Part shown: in pieces, positions 31,752 to 32,419 of the stretch
Layout of the letters: each line of letters starts with the position of its first letter
Position numbering within the stretch: the first letter of the stretch is position 1
Assembly: GCA_018710905.1 (NCBI GenBank)
Contig: DVIZ01000105.1
Location: 1 to 32,419, forward strand
Source of the DNA: Candidatus Scybalomonas excrementigallinarum
GTDB lineage: Bacteria; Bacillota; Clostridia; Lachnospirales; Lachnospiraceae
Reading direction: 5' to 3'
DNA length: 32,419 nucleotides
Made by a program: the position numbers and the translations under genes
The notes under the pieces: generated by a model
The model's database searches: none
Told to the model about the DNA's origin: nothing
Seen by the model: only the letters and a program-made list of their open reading frames with translations

Positions 31752-32060
31752 AAAACGATTATAAATCTATAGAAATAGAAATAATCGAATAACAATTAGG
31801 ATAAAAATCTTTGAGTTAGTAGAGAAAAAAGTTAAAATTTATCAAGCATTTGTGTACTTACTGAGATGGATATGCCATAATTAATAGGATGTGAATAGGC
31901 TGGTATATCCATCTGTATGCTTTTGTAATGAATGAGAGGTTTTAGTTGCTTCTAAGAGAAAAGCAAAATGAAACTTATATTGGGAATATTTTTTATCTTG
32001 AATAAATAGATAAAAATAACAAGAAAGCCAAGAAAAAATAAAATAAAAAAATAATTAAAA
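31752..32060. other. AT-rich gap upstream of the probable rRNA operon
   Basis: No credible gene is visible. A long imperfect hairpin at about 31839-31926 has arms AGATGGATAT and ATATCCATCT plus outer AAGCAT/ATGCTT pairs. Its T-tail is weak. It may end upstream transcription or insulate the promoters that follow. Confidence 0.45.
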
Positions 32061-32067
32061 AAACTTG

Positions 32068-32096
32068 TTGACAAGTATAAAAGCATGTGATAATAT
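32068..32096 (+). promoter_or_regulatory. Tandem promoter P1 of the probable rRNA operon
   Basis: TTGACA at 32068-32073 and TAATAT at 32091-32096 with 17-base spacing. Confidence 0.8.
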
Positions 32097-32164
32097 ACTC
32101 TATGTTGTCACGAAGACAGCGTCGAAAAATGAAAAGTTTTGAAAAAAAGAAATAAAAAAAGTTC

Positions 32165-32193
32165 TTGACAAACAAAACTGAGTAAGATATAAT
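32165..32193 (+). promoter_or_regulatory. Tandem promoter P2 of the probable rRNA operon
   Basis: Perfect consensus TTGACA at 32165-32170 and TATAAT at 32188-32193 with 17-base spacing. Two such promoters about 97 bases apart are typical of Gram-positive rRNA operons. Confidence 0.9.
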
Positions 32194-32199
32194 GAATAA

Positions 32200-32419
32200 G
32201 TTGTTTCGAAAGAAACAAAAACATTGACAATTGAATAATAAAACAACCTTGAAAATTCCAAGAGATATAAAGATTGAGAAATCAATCAATGGACAAGTGT
32301 CCAACATTCTTGGTCGTTGAGAAATCAACAACCCAAACACAGTAAACAAGGGATAAATTAGCCAAGCTAAGTTTTGAACTGAAGATCAACGGAAGTTCTA
32401 TCAATCTTCGATTGAAGAA
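32200..32419 (+). other. Probable rRNA operon leader
   Basis: Downstream of P2 at least 220 bases have no protein start. Local hairpins are TTGTTTC-GAAA-GAAACAA (32202-32219) and GGAC-AAGT-GTCC (about 32291-32302). The absence of coding, the tandem strong promoters and the position suggest the leader preceding 16S rRNA. The 16S gene itself is not within the window, so this is inferred. Confidence 0.6.

Noticed and set aside
31367-31792. 141-codon frame overlapping the end of the amylase gene.
   Set aside because: Most of it is an out-of-frame shadow of the amylase. Only a few residues beyond the amylase belong to the broken HTH remnant.

Overview
The window looks like chromosomal DNA of a low-GC anaerobic Gram-positive bacterium, most likely Clostridia of the Lachnospiraceae type. 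The grounds are an AT-rich base composition, AGGAGG-type ribosome binding sites, TTG starts, a T-box leader on leuA, a DUF6465-type lysine-rich protein, a group-B-like monomeric [FeFe] hydrogenase with its maturase HydF, and an NAD-linked formate dehydrogenase. No species can be named from the sequence alone.

Layout. 1-530: the right end of what looks like an IS200/IS605-type element, abutting the C-terminal part of a GNAT acetyltransferase. 736-2754: Xaa-Pro aminopeptidase, then a tRNA-Leu with anticodon AAG. 2794-2978: first copy of a structured ~185-bp intergenic repeat. 3033-6463: AraC-type regulator, GH13 alpha-glucosidase and maltose-type O-acetyltransferase, an alpha-glucoside module. 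6654-9502: NCS2 nucleobase permease, divergent from a steroid-dehydrogenase-like SDR and an NTF2-like small protein. 9737-10930: hydF. 11244-13226: a 612-aa double HTH/TPR-like regulator, convergent with an overlapping 49-aa secreted-peptide gene. 13546-15822: cupin, glycerate kinase, DUF6465 protein. 16117-23590: hydA, convergent with the operon nuoE-nuoF-fdhA-fdhD-FNT channel. 23869-25846: leuA with a Leu-specific T-box. 26099-29032: ClC antiporter, an unknown gene, a DUF4430 lipoprotein-like protein and an ECF S component. 29108-29295: second copy of the repeat. 29447-31751: TruA paralog, GH13 amylase, and a broken HTH regulator remnant. 31793-32419: tandem strong promoters and a leader, probably the start of an rRNA operon whose genes lie beyond the right edge.

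How the parts fit. The redox block is coherent. FdhA with NuoE- and NuoF-like subunits would interconvert formate and NAD(H), FdhD serves the molybdenum or tungsten cofactor, the FNT channel moves formate, and HydA (matured by HydF) disposes of electrons as H2. The two GH13 enzymes and the AraC regulator point to growth on malto-oligosaccharides.

The most interesting unit is the regulator/peptide pair at 11244-13226. It has the organisation of an RNPP (Rgg/PlcR/NprR-type) peptide-pheromone system but with unusual features: a duplicated HTH-TPR protein, tail-to-tail overlap, a perfect 36-bp palindrome at the junction, and several dyads upstream of the peptide gene. A second, broken member of the same regulator family lies at 31551-31751. 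Other points worth checking are the terminator-abutting repeat, the Asp-to-Glu change at the TruA catalytic position, and the apparent lack of a CxxC in FdhD.
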